A DNA stretch of 64,000 nucleotides. Source: an uncultured bacterium. GTDB taxonomy: Bacteria; Bacteroidota; Bacteroidia; Bacteroidales; UBA932. Each line of letters begins with the position of its first letter. Within the stretch, counting starts at the first letter, position 1. The notes under the pieces were generated by a model. It was given only the letters and a program-made list of their open reading frames with translations. It did no database searches and was not told the DNA's origin. Shown here in pieces: positions 24,903 through 34,003 of this stretch. Location of the stretch: contig CASGCS010000003.1 of NCBI GenBank assembly GCA_949300025.1, forward strand, positions 25,175 through 89,174, read 5' to 3'. Position numbers and translations under genes: made by a program.

Positions 24903-26783
24903 ATGAGCGATTCTATCAAGCATGAATGCGGCATAGCTCTGGTCCGCCTTCTTAAACCCCAGAGTTACTACAAGGAAAAATACAACGATTCACATTACGG
25001 GCTGGGCAAACTCTATCTGCTTATGGAAAAACAGCATAACAGAGGACAGGAGGCTGCAGGACTCGCATGCGTAAAAATAGATGCCGCACCCGGAGAGGAG
25101 TATATTTTCAGAGAGAGGCATCTCGGGACAAATGCCATAACCGAGTGTTTCGATGCCGTAAACAGAGCCATTGAAGAAGATTCACATGCACAGTCACGGA
25201 AGATGCCATACACTGGCGAAATATATCTCGGACATCTAAGGTACAGCACTACCGGCCGTTCCGGAATATCATATGTGCATCCATTTCTGAGGCGGAACAA
25301 CTGGAGATGCAGGAACCTCTGCATAGCGGGAAATTTCAACCTAACCAATGTAGAGGAGTTGATGGAGCATGTGGTAAGGGAGGGACAGCATCCGCGCAGC
25401 GATGCCGACATGTTCATAATGCTGGAACAGATGGGATACCTGCTGGACGCCCACCATACAAGCCTCTACAACGAGTTCACGGGAAAGGGCTATTCAGGAA
25501 AGGAACTCAACGACAAGATAGAGGAAAACCTTAAAATGGAACAAATCATAGAGGATGCCTCCCGTCTGTGGGACGGCGGATTCTGCATAATCGGAGCTAC
25601 TGGCAGCGGTGACTGCTTTGTATTCAGAGACAAATGGGGTATAAGACCTTGCTTTTACTATCTCGATGGAGAAATTGCGGTAGTCGCCTCTGAACGTGCT
25701 GTCATTCAGACTGTGATGAATGTAGAATATGAGTCGGTGAAGGAGCTGCAGCCGGCAGAGGCTCTGATTATAGGGAAAGAGGGCAAGGTTTCGTTCCACA
25801 CCATAGCCAAAACCGGGAACATCACCCCCTGTTCATTCGAAAGAATCTATTTTTCGCGCGGAAGCGACGCAGACATCTACCGTGAACGTAAAGAACTTGG
25901 AAAGGCGCTGGTACCCCAAATTCTTGATAAAATATCGTACGACCTTGACAACAGCGTATTCTCATTCATTCCCAACACGGCAGAAGTTGCATACCTGGGC
26001 ATGATGGACGGGCTGAACGAATATCTCGACAGGAAAAAGCTCGAGAGAATTCTCTCGCTTGATGAAAATTGCAGCAAAACCGCCCGTGAAAGCGCTGTCA
26101 GTGAAATTCTTGCACACAAGGTGCGCAGTGAAAAGCTAGCCATAAAGGATATAAAACTGAGAACGTTCATCACCGAGAGTGCAAACAGGAATGACCTTGC
26201 CGCACATGTATACGATATAACTTATGGCAGCATAAGGCCCCACAAAGACACCATTGTCGTAATAGATGACAGCATAGTGCGCGGGACAACCCTGAGACAG
26301 AGTATAATAAAGATATTGGGCAGACTGCATCCCAAAAGAATCGTAGTGGTATCATCTTCTCCCCAGATCAGATATCCGGACTGTTACGGCATAGACATGA
26401 GCCGCATGGAAGAGTTCATAGCCTTCAATGCAGCCATGAAACTGCTTGAAGAGCGCAAGATGTGGGATATTGCCGTCGAAACATACAGAAAGTGTAAAAG
26501 AGCGGTAACCTCACATCAGGAGAGCGTAAATTACGTAAAGGAGATTTACGAACCATTCAGCGAGAGCGAAATTTCTGAAAAAATTGCCGAAATGGTCACT
26601 CCTGAAGGTCTGGAGTGCCAAATCGGCATAATTTATCAAAGTGTGGAAAATCTGCACAAGGCCTGCGGCAGAAACAGCGGGGACTGGTATTTCTCCGGAA
26701 ACTATCCCACCCCGGGCGGCACCCGGATTGCAAACATGGCCTATGTCAAATATTTTGAAGCAGCGAACCCTACTCTAAAATAA
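24903..26783 (+). CDS. purF: Amidophosphoribosyltransferase, long Bacteroidota form
   Basis: This enzyme transfers the amide nitrogen of glutamine to PRPP, the first step of purine synthesis. The glutaminase nucleophile is C9 in KHECGIALV, so a short propeptide must be removed. LGHLRYSTTGRS, IAGNFNLTN and FRDKWGIRPCFY mark the Ntn-hydrolase domain. VIVIDDSIVRGTTLRQS is the PRPP loop of the phosphoribosyltransferase domain. At 626 residues it is about 120-150 longer than E. coli PurF; the extra length lies between the domains and at the C-terminus (a tail of about 120 residues after IDMSRMEEFIAF). Similar long forms occur in Bacteroides. The 3' end overlaps the convergent peptidase gene by 14 bases. 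Confidence 0.85.
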   Translation: MSDSIKHECGIALVRLLKPQSYYKEKYNDSHYGLGKLYLLMEKQHNRGQEAAGLACVKIDAAPGEEYIFRERHLGTNAITECFDAVNRAIEEDSHAQSRKMPYTGEIYLGHLRYSTTGRSGISYVHPFLRRNNWRCRNLCIAGNFNLTNVEELMEHVVREGQHPRSDADMFIMLEQMGYLLDAHHTSLYNEFTGKGYSGKELNDKIEENLKMEQIIEDASRLWDGGFCIIGATGSGDCFVFRDKWGIRPCFYYLDGEIAVVASERAVIQTVMNVEYESVKELQPAEALIIGKEGKVSFHTIAKTGNITPCSFERIYFSRGSDADIYRERKELGKALVPQILDKISYDLDNSVFSFIPNTAEVAYLGMMDGLNEYLDRKKLERILSLDENCSKTARESAVSEILAHKVRSEKLAIKDIKLRTFITESANRNDLAAHVYDITYGSIRPHKDTIVVIDDSIVRGTTLRQSIIKILGRLHPKRIVVVSSSPQIRYPDCYGIDMSRMEEFIAFNAAMKLLEERKMWDIAVETYRKCKRAVTSHQESVNYVKEIYEPFSESEISEKIAEMVTPEGLECQIGIIYQSVENLHKACGRNSGDWYFSGNYPTPGGTRIANMAYVKYFEAANPTLK

Positions 26784-28788
26784 CCATTTCATCGAGCAGA
26801 TATCCGGCATCCGCCACCTTGTCTATGATAAAGAGTGCATAACGGATATCGAGTGCTATGTTCCTGCACAAATCAGGGTCGAAGACAATATCGCTCATGG
26901 TCCCCTCCCATACCCTGTCGAAGTTGACTCCAATGAGGTTTCCTTCCGCATCAAGTACAGGGCTGCCTGAATTGCCGCCAGTGGTATGGTTTGTCGCGAT
27001 AAAGCAGACCGGTACGGTGCCGTTCTCTTCCCAGCGGCCGAAATCCTTGGCGGCATATATCTCTCTGAGTTTTTGAGGCACGTTGTAATCGAATATCTCC
27101 GGATTGTCCTTCTCCATAATGCCGTCAAGCGTTGAGAAAGGTCTGTAGTAGACAGCATCCGCAGGGGCATAACCTTTAATACAGCCGTAAGCGATTCTAA
27201 GGGTGGAGTTTGCATCTGGATAAAACACCTTGCCTGTTCCCCTCTCCCTTGCGAATTCCATCTGCCCGCGCATATATTTTCTGTACAGCATGTTTATCTC
27301 TCTGTTCAATGAATCCAATCGGGGCCTTACCGTACTGTTGTAGAATGCGTTCGTGGCCATGTAGAATTCCCTGGCCAGCGAAAGCGAATCGTTGTCGTAA
27401 ATTGCATCGGCCAGTTTTTCAATGGAACCTGCCGTGGCGACCTTCTCCTTGAAATAGGGAGATTTGTAACTCTCATCTATATCCTTGTCATATTCGTTCA
27501 TCAGGGCTATGAACGTAGCCTTGTCGATAGGTTTGTAGTAATTTTTATAGAAAAGGGCTGAATCACTGCCGTCACCCGCTGCAAAAAAGAGAAACTCCGG
27601 AGCATTCAGCGCCTCGTACTGATAATCCCTGACCAGGGAGAGTTCCTCCGCCTGCGAATAGAGGTCTGCAAACCGTCCGGTTATTCCGTCATATTCGGGC
27701 TTCCCTTTTGCCCACTCTGCAAACTCCTTTTCATAATTGCGCTTGTTTGCAACAGTATTCATCTTCAATATTCCCTTCATCTCTCCCTGCCACTTCTTCC
27801 ATGAATTTGCAACGTCTGCATTTTTTGACGAGTACTGTATCCTGACAGCGTCGCTTCTGTCCATCTGACTCTCCATTATGTCAAGGCGAATTGTCCTGAG
27901 TTTTATCTTTTTCGGATTGGAGACATTTGCAATGTAATCTACAGCCTGCGAGGTTACATATTCAGACGTTCTGCCCGGATAACCGTATACAAGGGTAAAG
28001 TCGCCTTCCGCAATGCCAGCCGCATTTATTTTGAAAAAGCGTTTAGGCCTGTAGGGCACATTGTCGGGAGAATATGGCGCAGGCTCGTTGTTACGGTCTG
28101 CATAGACCCTGAACAGCGAAAAGTCTCCGGTATGGCGGGGCCACATCCAGTTGTCCGTATCACCTCCGAACTTGCCTATTGAAGAGGGAGGTGCACCTAC
28201 CAGCCTTACATCTGTAAACACCTTATATACATATACAAAGTATTGATTCCCATAATAGAGCGGAGCCACTCTGGCCTTTATCCCCTTGCCTTTCCTTTCG
28301 ATTCTGGAGACTATGCGCCTGCTGTTGTCTGCTATAAGTTTTTCTCTCTGCTCCTCGCTCATGCTTTCGGAATATCCGGAGAGCACCTTCTTTGTCACAT
28401 CTTCCATATACTCCAGAAATGCAACGTAAAGGTCGGGATTAGGCAGTTCCTCATCCCTTTTCATGGCCCAGAAGCCATCTTTCAGATAGTCGTGCTCCAC
28501 CGAACTGTGATATTGTATCTGGTCATATCCGCAATGGTGGTTGGTAATGAGCAGCCCCTCGCCGGAAATCATCTCTCCCGTACATCCGCCGTTGAAATGG
28601 ACTATCGCATCCTTGAGCGAAGAGGAATTCATGCTGTAAAGATCTTCCGCCGAAAGACGGAACCCCTTGCTTCGCATCTCTTCTATCTTCTGCTGTATAT
28701 AACTCGGCACCCACATTCCTTCATCGGCGCGTAGAGGATGGAGCATCATAACGGAAATTAAGAAAAACAATACTCTTTTAATATTCAT
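26770..28788 (-). CDS. dpp11: S46 dipeptidyl-peptidase 11 (Asp/Glu-specific)
   Basis: A 672-residue periplasmic serine exopeptidase with a signal peptide (MNIKRVLFFLISVMMLHPLRA). Catalytic H85 is in LLITNHHCGYDQ, an aspartate is in GGDTDNWMWPRHTGDF, and nucleophile S607 is in TTGGNSGSPVL. The residue 18 positions after the serine is Arg (R625, in VNFDRVWEG). In characterised family members Arg at this place gives Asp/Glu specificity at P1 (DPP11), while Gly gives DPP7. The enzyme releases dipeptides from the N-terminus of peptides and feeds amino-acid fermentation. The ATG at 28788 starts the signal peptide; a TACATTTG box lies 19 bases upstream. Confidence 0.9.
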   Translation of the reverse strand: MNIKRVLFFLISVMMLHPLRADEGMWVPSYIQQKIEEMRSKGFRLSAEDLYSMNSSSLKDAIVHFNGGCTGEMISGEGLLITNHHCGYDQIQYHSSVEHDYLKDGFWAMKRDEELPNPDLYVAFLEYMEDVTKKVLSGYSESMSEEQREKLIADNSRRIVSRIERKGKGIKARVAPLYYGNQYFVYVYKVFTDVRLVGAPPSSIGKFGGDTDNWMWPRHTGDFSLFRVYADRNNEPAPYSPDNVPYRPKRFFKINAAGIAEGDFTLVYGYPGRTSEYVTSQAVDYIANVSNPKKIKLRTIRLDIMESQMDRSDAVRIQYSSKNADVANSWKKWQGEMKGILKMNTVANKRNYEKEFAEWAKGKPEYDGITGRFADLYSQAEELSLVRDYQYEALNAPEFLFFAAGDGSDSALFYKNYYKPIDKATFIALMNEYDKDIDESYKSPYFKEKVATAGSIEKLADAIYDNDSLSLAREFYMATNAFYNSTVRPRLDSLNREINMLYRKYMRGQMEFARERGTGKVFYPDANSTLRIAYGCIKGYAPADAVYYRPFSTLDGIMEKDNPEIFDYNVPQKLREIYAAKDFGRWEENGTVPVCFIATNHTTGGNSGSPVLDAEGNLIGVNFDRVWEGTMSDIVFDPDLCRNIALDIRYALFIIDKVADAGYLLDEMVILE

Positions 28789-28807
28789 AATCTTCACTTT
28801 TATATAA

Positions 28808-28815
28808 CAAATGTA
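28808..28815 (-). promoter_or_regulatory. -7 box TACATTTG of dpp11
   Basis: A perfect TAnnTTTG box on the minus strand, 19 bases before the dpp11 ATG. It is divergent from the promoter at 28830-28837. Confidence 0.6.
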
Positions 28816-28829
28816 CAAAAAAGTTTTAT

Positions 28830-28837
28830 TATTTTTG
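28830..28837 (+). promoter_or_regulatory. -7 box TATTTTTG of the AI-2E-family gene
   Basis: A perfect TAnnTTTG box that ends 4 bases before the ATG at 28842, so the transcript should start at the initiation codon itself. Confidence 0.6.
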
Positions 28838-28841
28838 GCGT

Positions 28842-29957
28842 ATGAATAAACTGGCAAGATATATTATCATCTGTGCAGTCTGCGCCATAGTCATTTTTCT
28901 GGTGTGGTATTTCAGTTCCATTCTAACCTCCATACTCGTAGCAGCCGTGCTTTCTCTCATAGGGAAACCTCTCATGAATTTTCTCTCAAGGGTGAGAATA
29001 TGGAAGTTCCACCTCGGGAACTCTCTCTCTGCACTCATTACGCTTATTTTCATAGGAGGCCTCTTCTCCATGCTCATCATATTCATAATTCCGCTCATTG
29101 GCAGGATTATAACGGAAATGAGCAACATCAATTTCGACGAAATACATCAGAAGCTCTCCATTCCGCTCATGAAGTACAACATAATGCTCCACAACCTCTT
29201 TCCCACAATGGATCCTTCCGTTACATTGGAATCCATGCTTATGGAGCAACTCAAGGGCATATTGAGTTTCGACCTTTTCACAGACGCATTCAGTTCGGTC
29301 ACGACTTTCCTGGCCCACTTCGTGGTATCTGCGTTTACGATAATATTTGTCACCTTTTTCTTCCTTAAAGACAACAACACCTTCACGAACATGATTCTGG
29401 CTGTTGTACCCACCAGATACGAAGAGAACACTAAGAGAGCGCTTGAGAGCATCTACAACCTGCTGGTCAGATACTTTACCGGAATATGCATAGAGGCGTT
29501 CTTCATTACGGTGCTTAACACGCTTGGGCTTCACTTTATAGGAGGCGTCTCCCTGCAGCTTGCACTAGTGCTGGCCTTCCTTTCAGGCGTACTCAACGTA
29601 ATCCCATACATAGGCCCCATACTGGCCGGTGCAATAGGGACAATCATAGGCATAATCTCACACCTGGGAGGAGTTTCCGACCCTGTGATAGGCTCGCTCT
29701 TCATAAAACTCGTACTGATATTCTTTGTAACCCACATGATAGATGTCTTCCTTTTCCAGCCGTACATCTATTCCAACAGCGTAAAGGCACATCCACTGGA
29801 GATTTTCATAGTTATACTTCTTGCAGGAAACATTGCCGGAATTCTGGGAATGCTCGTGGCGATTCCCGCATATACTGTACTGCGAGTCTTTGCAAAGGAG
29901 TTCTTCTCCAATTTCAAGGTGGTGCAGAAACTCACAGATAAAATGACAACCTCCTGA
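28842..29957 (+). CDS. AI-2E family transporter (PerM/YdiK type)
   Basis: A 371-residue membrane protein of the AI-2E exporter family (UPF0118). It has paired hydrophobic segments at the N-terminus, a soluble stretch of about 90 residues near the middle, and a C-terminal block with the family hallmark FLSGVLNVIPYIGPILAG and, further on, DVFLFQPYIYSNSVKAHPLEIFIVIL. Members export small molecules or ions (some act as sodium/proton antiporters), and autoinducer transport is proven for few of them. It is divergent from dpp11 and convergent with the TPR gene, with a GC hairpin at 30010-30036 between them. Confidence 0.85.
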   Translation: MNKLARYIIICAVCAIVIFLVWYFSSILTSILVAAVLSLIGKPLMNFLSRVRIWKFHLGNSLSALITLIFIGGLFSMLIIFIIPLIGRIITEMSNINFDEIHQKLSIPLMKYNIMLHNLFPTMDPSVTLESMLMEQLKGILSFDLFTDAFSSVTTFLAHFVVSAFTIIFVTFFFLKDNNTFTNMILAVVPTRYEENTKRALESIYNLLVRYFTGICIEAFFITVLNTLGLHFIGGVSLQLALVLAFLSGVLNVIPYIGPILAGAIGTIIGIISHLGGVSDPVIGSLFIKLVLIFFVTHMIDVFLFQPYIYSNSVKAHPLEIFIVILLAGNIAGILGMLVAIPAYTVLRVFAKEFFSNFKVVQKLTDKMTTS

Positions 29958-30009
29958 TTCCTCCCGAGCAGGAGCAGGGAGTTCAACATGAAACGACAAC
30001 AGACAAAAT

Positions 30010-30036
30010 CGGGCGGCACAACTCTTGCGCCGCCCG
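30010..30036. terminator. GC-rich hairpin between convergent genes
   Basis: CGGGCGGC (30010-30017) pairs perfectly with GCCGCCCG (30029-30036). There is no strong T-run on either side. It sits between the AI-2E-family gene (+) and the TPR gene (-) and probably ends transcription from both sides. Confidence 0.55.
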
Positions 30037-30066
30037 CTGTCATTTACGGTTTAAACAGAGAATCTT

Positions 30067-31368
30067 CTAGTTTCCCAGGAAACTGTTGTATTTCTCGTAA
30101 TTAGCCCTGTACTCTTCACTCTTGTCACGGAAGCGGAAATAGATATTCTTCAAAACTTCTGCAACATAGGCCTGCAGTTCAGGATCCTCTGTAAGGGTGA
30201 ATGATTTCTCCAACGGAGCGATTGCACTCATCAATGCAGCGTCGAGCTGTTCGAGAAGTGCATTGTATTTAGCATCATCCATCTCCATGTTTGCCTCTTC
30301 CTGAATATCCACAGCCATATCATAATATGTCTTGCCTGCGCTGAAAGGGCCCCAGAAGTATGTAGGGTCTACTTCGCTTGCTTTGTTGTATGAAGCAATG
30401 GCTTTCTCATAATCGTTGAGTTTTACGTAAACGTTGCCCTCTGCGTAATAGAGACTTGCATTTTCAGGCTCATTCTCCTGCGCAGTCTTGAGCAGTTCAA
30501 ACAGTTTGGTGGGCTCGTCGCCTGTCTCCATGTACATGTTGATAAGCGCCACGAGGATACCTTGGTTTACAGGATATTTTGCAAAACCGGCATTCAGGAG
30601 TTCCATAGCCTTTACAGTATCTTTTCCCTTCTTGTAGTTTTCCGCAAGGGCGGCATAAACGTCACCGTTTTCATCATATCCGATTTCTATACATTTTGTA
30701 AGGTACTCGATAGCCCTGGCATCATCACCTGCCAATGAGGCTGTCACTGCAGTATAGTAGATCATCACGCTGTCTACCATGTTGATAAGGGGATGAGATG
30801 CTATCTCGACTGACTTGCCGAACATTTCAGACGCCTCGGCATTGTCGCCCCGTGTATAGAAAGACATGCCCTCGTTTACATAACGGTTCTGGATACCCTT
30901 GAGAGATTCTGCGATAACTTTTGCCTGAGAACCTTTCTCGTCGAGCTCGTATGCCTTGTTGAAAGCATCGTATGAGAGAACCAGCATATCTTCGTCAAGA
31001 ACGGGCTTCTTGACATCCCATGCCACAAGTGTTCCGTTTTCATCAAAATAGAGATCCTTGTCATTGTAGCTCTCCACGTTGAAGGTCCTTCCTGCTGCCT
31101 CTACGATATTTGTAGAGAGCACCTGCTGGCCTTTCAGCATAAGATGCACCTCCATCTGGCTTGCGCCCTGCCATACTCCGGAGATAGGAACATCGAAACA
31201 TTCAGTGTAAGCAGTACCCAATTTAACCCAGCTTGCAGGATTGGAAGCCTTTTTGGGATTCTGCGTTTCACTCTTTGCCTTATCTAAAGCTTTGAGTGCC
31301 GCCTCGCTCTGCGCATACGACGATGCAACAAACAGCGACATTACCAATGTGATAAAAATTTTTCTCAT
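30067..31368 (-). CDS. Secreted tetratricopeptide-repeat protein downstream of gyrA
   Basis: A 433-residue protein with signal peptide MRKIFITLVMSLFVASSYAQ. The body is made of TPR helices; clear repeats are AIEYLTKCIEIGYDENGDVY, KAMELLNAGFAKYP and YEKAIASYNKASEVDPTYFW. TPR proteins mediate protein contacts; a periplasmic scaffold role is likely, but no specific partner can be named. It begins 27 bases after the gyrA stop codon with no promoter box visible, so it is probably co-transcribed with gyrA, an arrangement also seen in other Bacteroidales. Confidence 0.8.
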   Translation of the reverse strand: MRKIFITLVMSLFVASSYAQSEAALKALDKAKSETQNPKKASNPASWVKLGTAYTECFDVPISGVWQGASQMEVHLMLKGQQVLSTNIVEAAGRTFNVESYNDKDLYFDENGTLVAWDVKKPVLDEDMLVLSYDAFNKAYELDEKGSQAKVIAESLKGIQNRYVNEGMSFYTRGDNAEASEMFGKSVEIASHPLINMVDSVMIYYTAVTASLAGDDARAIEYLTKCIEIGYDENGDVYAALAENYKKGKDTVKAMELLNAGFAKYPVNQGILVALINMYMETGDEPTKLFELLKTAQENEPENASLYYAEGNVYVKLNDYEKAIASYNKASEVDPTYFWGPFSAGKTYYDMAVDIQEEANMEMDDAKYNALLEQLDAALMSAIAPLEKSFTLTEDPELQAYVAEVLKNIYFRFRDKSEEYRANYEKYNSFLGN

Positions 31369-31395
31369 AATATTGATATTAGGGATTATTAATTT

Positions 31396-33894
31396 TTAAC
31401 TTTCATTTTCTTCACTTTTCTCTTCACTCTTGTTTACAGCACACACTGCCGCAATACTGTCGCCCTCCCTTATGTTGATGAGCTTCACACCCTGTGTCGC
31501 ACGGCCGGCTTCCCTGATGTCCGACACGGCAAGACGTATTGTTATGCCGGACTTGTTTATAATCATCAGGTCATTCTCATTGCTGACAGACTTGAGGGCA
31601 ACAAGTTTTCCGGTCTTCTCGGTAATGTTGATGGTCTTGACTCCCTTGCCTCCCCTGCTTGTTATCCTGTAATCTTCCAGCGGAGATTTTTTACCGTATC
31701 CATGTTCGCTTACAACCAGGACTGTACGTCCGTTTTCCATATTGTCAGCATCATTCTGTCCGACAGAAATCATGCCAACAACTTCATCGTCGTCTTCAAG
31801 GGATATGCCTCTTACCCCGGCAGCGGTCCTGCCTATCGGACGGCAGTCCTTCTCATTGAATCTTACGCATTTACCGTTTTTGCCCGCCATGAGTATCTGA
31901 CAATTGCCGTCTGTAAGGATTGCCTCCAGCAGCTCGTCACCCTCCTTGACGGTAATTGCATTCACGCCGTTTACACGAGGGCGTGAATAGGCCTCGAGGG
32001 TCGTTTTCTTCACTATGCCCCTCTTTGTGCCAAGCACAATGAAATTGTTGTTTATATACTCCTCATCTTTCAGATTCTTCACATTCAGATAGGCACACAC
32101 CTTGTCTTCGGGCTCTATGTTTATGACGTTCTGTATTGCACGCCCCTTGGAAGCCTTCGCCCCTTCCGGAATTTCATAGACCTTCAGCCAGTAACACTTG
32201 CCGTTCTTTGTAAAGAAGAGCATTGTGCTGTGCATGTTTGCAACATATATATGCTCGATAAAATCCTCGTCCCTTGTGGTGGAGCCTTTCGCTCCCACTC
32301 CGCCCCTGTTCTGCAGTCTGTATTCTGAAAGCGGGGTTCTCTTTATGTAGCCCATATGGGAAATGGTTATGACCACATCTTCGTTGGGATAGAAATCTTC
32401 CGGATTGAATTCATCCGCAGAAAGTTCGATATTCGTTCTTCTCTCATCGCCGAACTTGGATTTGAGCTGCTCCATCTCCTCGCAGATAATATCCATCTGA
32501 AGTTCCTGGCTTCCGAGTATGTCCTTCAACCTTTTGATTCTTGCCATAAGTTCATCGTACTCGTTCCTGAGCTTTACTCTCTCGAGTCCCGCCAGCTGCC
32601 TGAGCCTCATCTCCACTATTGCGGAAGCCTGTGCGTCAGTGAAGCCGAACCTGCCGGCAAGCGTGGATTTGGCCTCCTCTACAGATTGTGAATTTCTGAT
32701 TATGGATATAACCTCGTCTATGAAATCCAGAGCCTTGAGCAGACCCTCCAGAATATGGGCACGTGCCTCGGCCTTCTTGAGTTCGAACTCTGCCCTTCTC
32801 ACTATTACGTTGTGACGGTGCCTTACAAAATATTTGATAAGCTGTATAAGATTCAGAAGACGCGGGCGTCCGTCTACAAGCGCGATATTGTTTACCGAAA
32901 ACGTAGACTGGAGCTGGGTATACTTGTAAAGCATGTTAAGCACCACGTTTGCAACTGCCCCCATTTTCAGTTTGATGACAATGCGCATTCCGTTGCGGTC
33001 GCTCTCGTCATTGACAAAGGCGATGCCGTCTATCTTCTTGCTTTCTACCAACCTTGCGATATTCTCAATCAGTTCCTTCTTGTTGACCATATAAGGAATC
33101 TCGTGAACCACAATCGATTCGCGGCCACTCTTGGGGCTCACTTCTATCTCGCTCCTGGCCCTTATCACTATTCTGCCGCGACCGGTTTCAAACGCCTCCC
33201 TTATGCCTTGTGTTCCGAGAATCGTACCTCCGGTCGGGAAATCAGGCCCCTTGACATATTTGAGAAGTTCAGCCACCGATATTTCAGGATTCCTTATATA
33301 AGCGATTATGGCATCGCAAATCTCGTTCAGGTTATGCGGAGCCATGTTCGTAGCCATACCTACGGCAATGCCCGACGCTCCGTTAAGCAGAAGCAGCGGG
33401 GCCTTTGCCGGCAGCACCACAGGCTCGCGCAAAGTATCGTCGAAATTGTTTACGAAATCTACGGTATCCTTGTCAAGATCAAGAAGAATTTCCTCTGTAA
33501 GCGCGCTGACTCTCGCTTCCGTGTAACGCATGGCCGCTGCAGAGTAACCGTCGATTGAACCGAAGTTGCCCTGTCCGTCCACAAGTTTATACCTCAGGCT
33601 CCAGTCCTGCGCCATGCGGACCATGGTCTCATATATGCTCGAATCACCGTGCGGATGATACTTACCCATGACTTCTCCCACGATACGCGCCGATTTTTTT
33701 GTCTGCCCCGTAGAGGTCAATCCCAACTCGCTCATTCCGAACAACACTCTTCTCTGAACAGGTTTCAGACCGTCACGCACATCTGGAAGGGCTCTGGACA
33801 CAATTACAGACATCGAGTAATCTATGTAAGCACTCTTCATCTGATCCTCAATGTTGATTCTTTGTATCCTTCCTGTTGTTTCTTCTAATTCCAT
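31396..33894 (-). CDS. gyrA: DNA gyrase subunit A
   Basis: An 832-residue type II topoisomerase subunit. The catalytic tyrosine is Y124 in [11 protein letters not shown]. The quinolone-resistance region reads [15 protein letters not shown], with S85 at the position of E. coli Ser83 (susceptible-type residue) and Glu instead of Asp at the Asp87 position. The C-terminal beta-pinwheel contains the GyrA-box-like [10 protein letters not shown] and several repeated RGI/KGV blades. It ends in a short acidic tail ([11 protein letters not shown]). The start is ATG 33894 rather than the TTG before it. A TATTTTTG promoter box lies 35 bases upstream. Confidence 0.97.
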   Translation of the reverse strand: MELEETTGRIQRINIEDQMKSAYIDYSMSVIVSRALPDVRDGLKPVQRRVLFGMSELGLTSTGQTKKSARIVGEVMGKYHPHGDSSIYETMVRMAQDWSLRYKLVDGQGNFGSIDGYSAAAMRYTEARVSALTEEILLDLDKDTVDFVNNFDDTLREPVVLPAKAPLLLLNGASGIAVGMATNMAPHNLNEICDAIIAYIRNPEISVAELLKYVKGPDFPTGGTILGTQGIREAFETGRGRIVIRARSEIEVSPKSGRESIVVHEIPYMVNKKELIENIARLVESKKIDGIAFVNDESDRNGMRIVIKLKMGAVANVVLNMLYKYTQLQSTFSVNNIALVDGRPRLLNLIQLIKYFVRHRHNVIVRRAEFELKKAEARAHILEGLLKALDFIDEVISIIRNSQSVEEAKSTLAGRFGFTDAQASAIVEMRLRQLAGLERVKLRNEYDELMARIKRLKDILGSQELQMDIICEEMEQLKSKFGDERRTNIELSADEFNPEDFYPNEDVVITISHMGYIKRTPLSEYRLQNRGGVGAKGSTTRDEDFIEHIYVANMHSTMLFFTKNGKCYWLKVYEIPEGAKASKGRAIQNVINIEPEDKVCAYLNVKNLKDEEYINNNFIVLGTKRGIVKKTTLEAYSRPRVNGVNAITVKEGDELLEAILTDGNCQILMAGKNGKCVRFNEKDCRPIGRTAAGVRGISLEDDDEVVGMISVGQNDADNMENGRTVLVVSEHGYGKKSPLEDYRITSRGGKGVKTINITEKTGKLVALKSVSNENDLMIINKSGITIRLAVSDIREAGRATQGVKLINIREGDSIAAVCAVNKSEEKSEENES

Positions 33895-33929
33895 CAAAAA
33901 ACTATTAAATTATACTCGAAAAAATCAAA

Positions 33930-33937
33930 CAAAAATA
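33930..33937 (-). promoter_or_regulatory. -7 box TATTTTTG of gyrA
   Basis: A perfect TAnnTTTG box on the minus strand, 35 bases before the gyrA ATG. It shares the divergent intergenic region with the clpC promoter. Confidence 0.6.
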
Positions 33938-33981
33938 GGACTTTTTTTTGGATTAATAATAAAATTATCGAGGTTTATTAC

Positions 33982-33989
33982 TATTTTCG
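33982..33989 (+). promoter_or_regulatory. -7 box TATTTTCG of clpC
   Basis: A near-consensus TAnnTTCG element 14 bases before the ATG at 34004. Its place supports that start over longer upstream open frame. Confidence 0.45.
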
Positions 33990-34003
33990 CAAATAAAAAT
34001 ATT

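Noticed and set aside
28842..29957. A quorum-sensing autoinducer-2 exporter
   Set aside because: The family name suggests it, but most members are unproven for this substrate and no luxS or lsr gene is nearby; only the family is claimed.
31396..33894. Possible quinolone-resistance substitution in gyrA
   Set aside because: The key serine is present (S85), and Glu at the Asp87 position is a conservative acidic residue that may be normal for the lineage, so no resistance claim is made.
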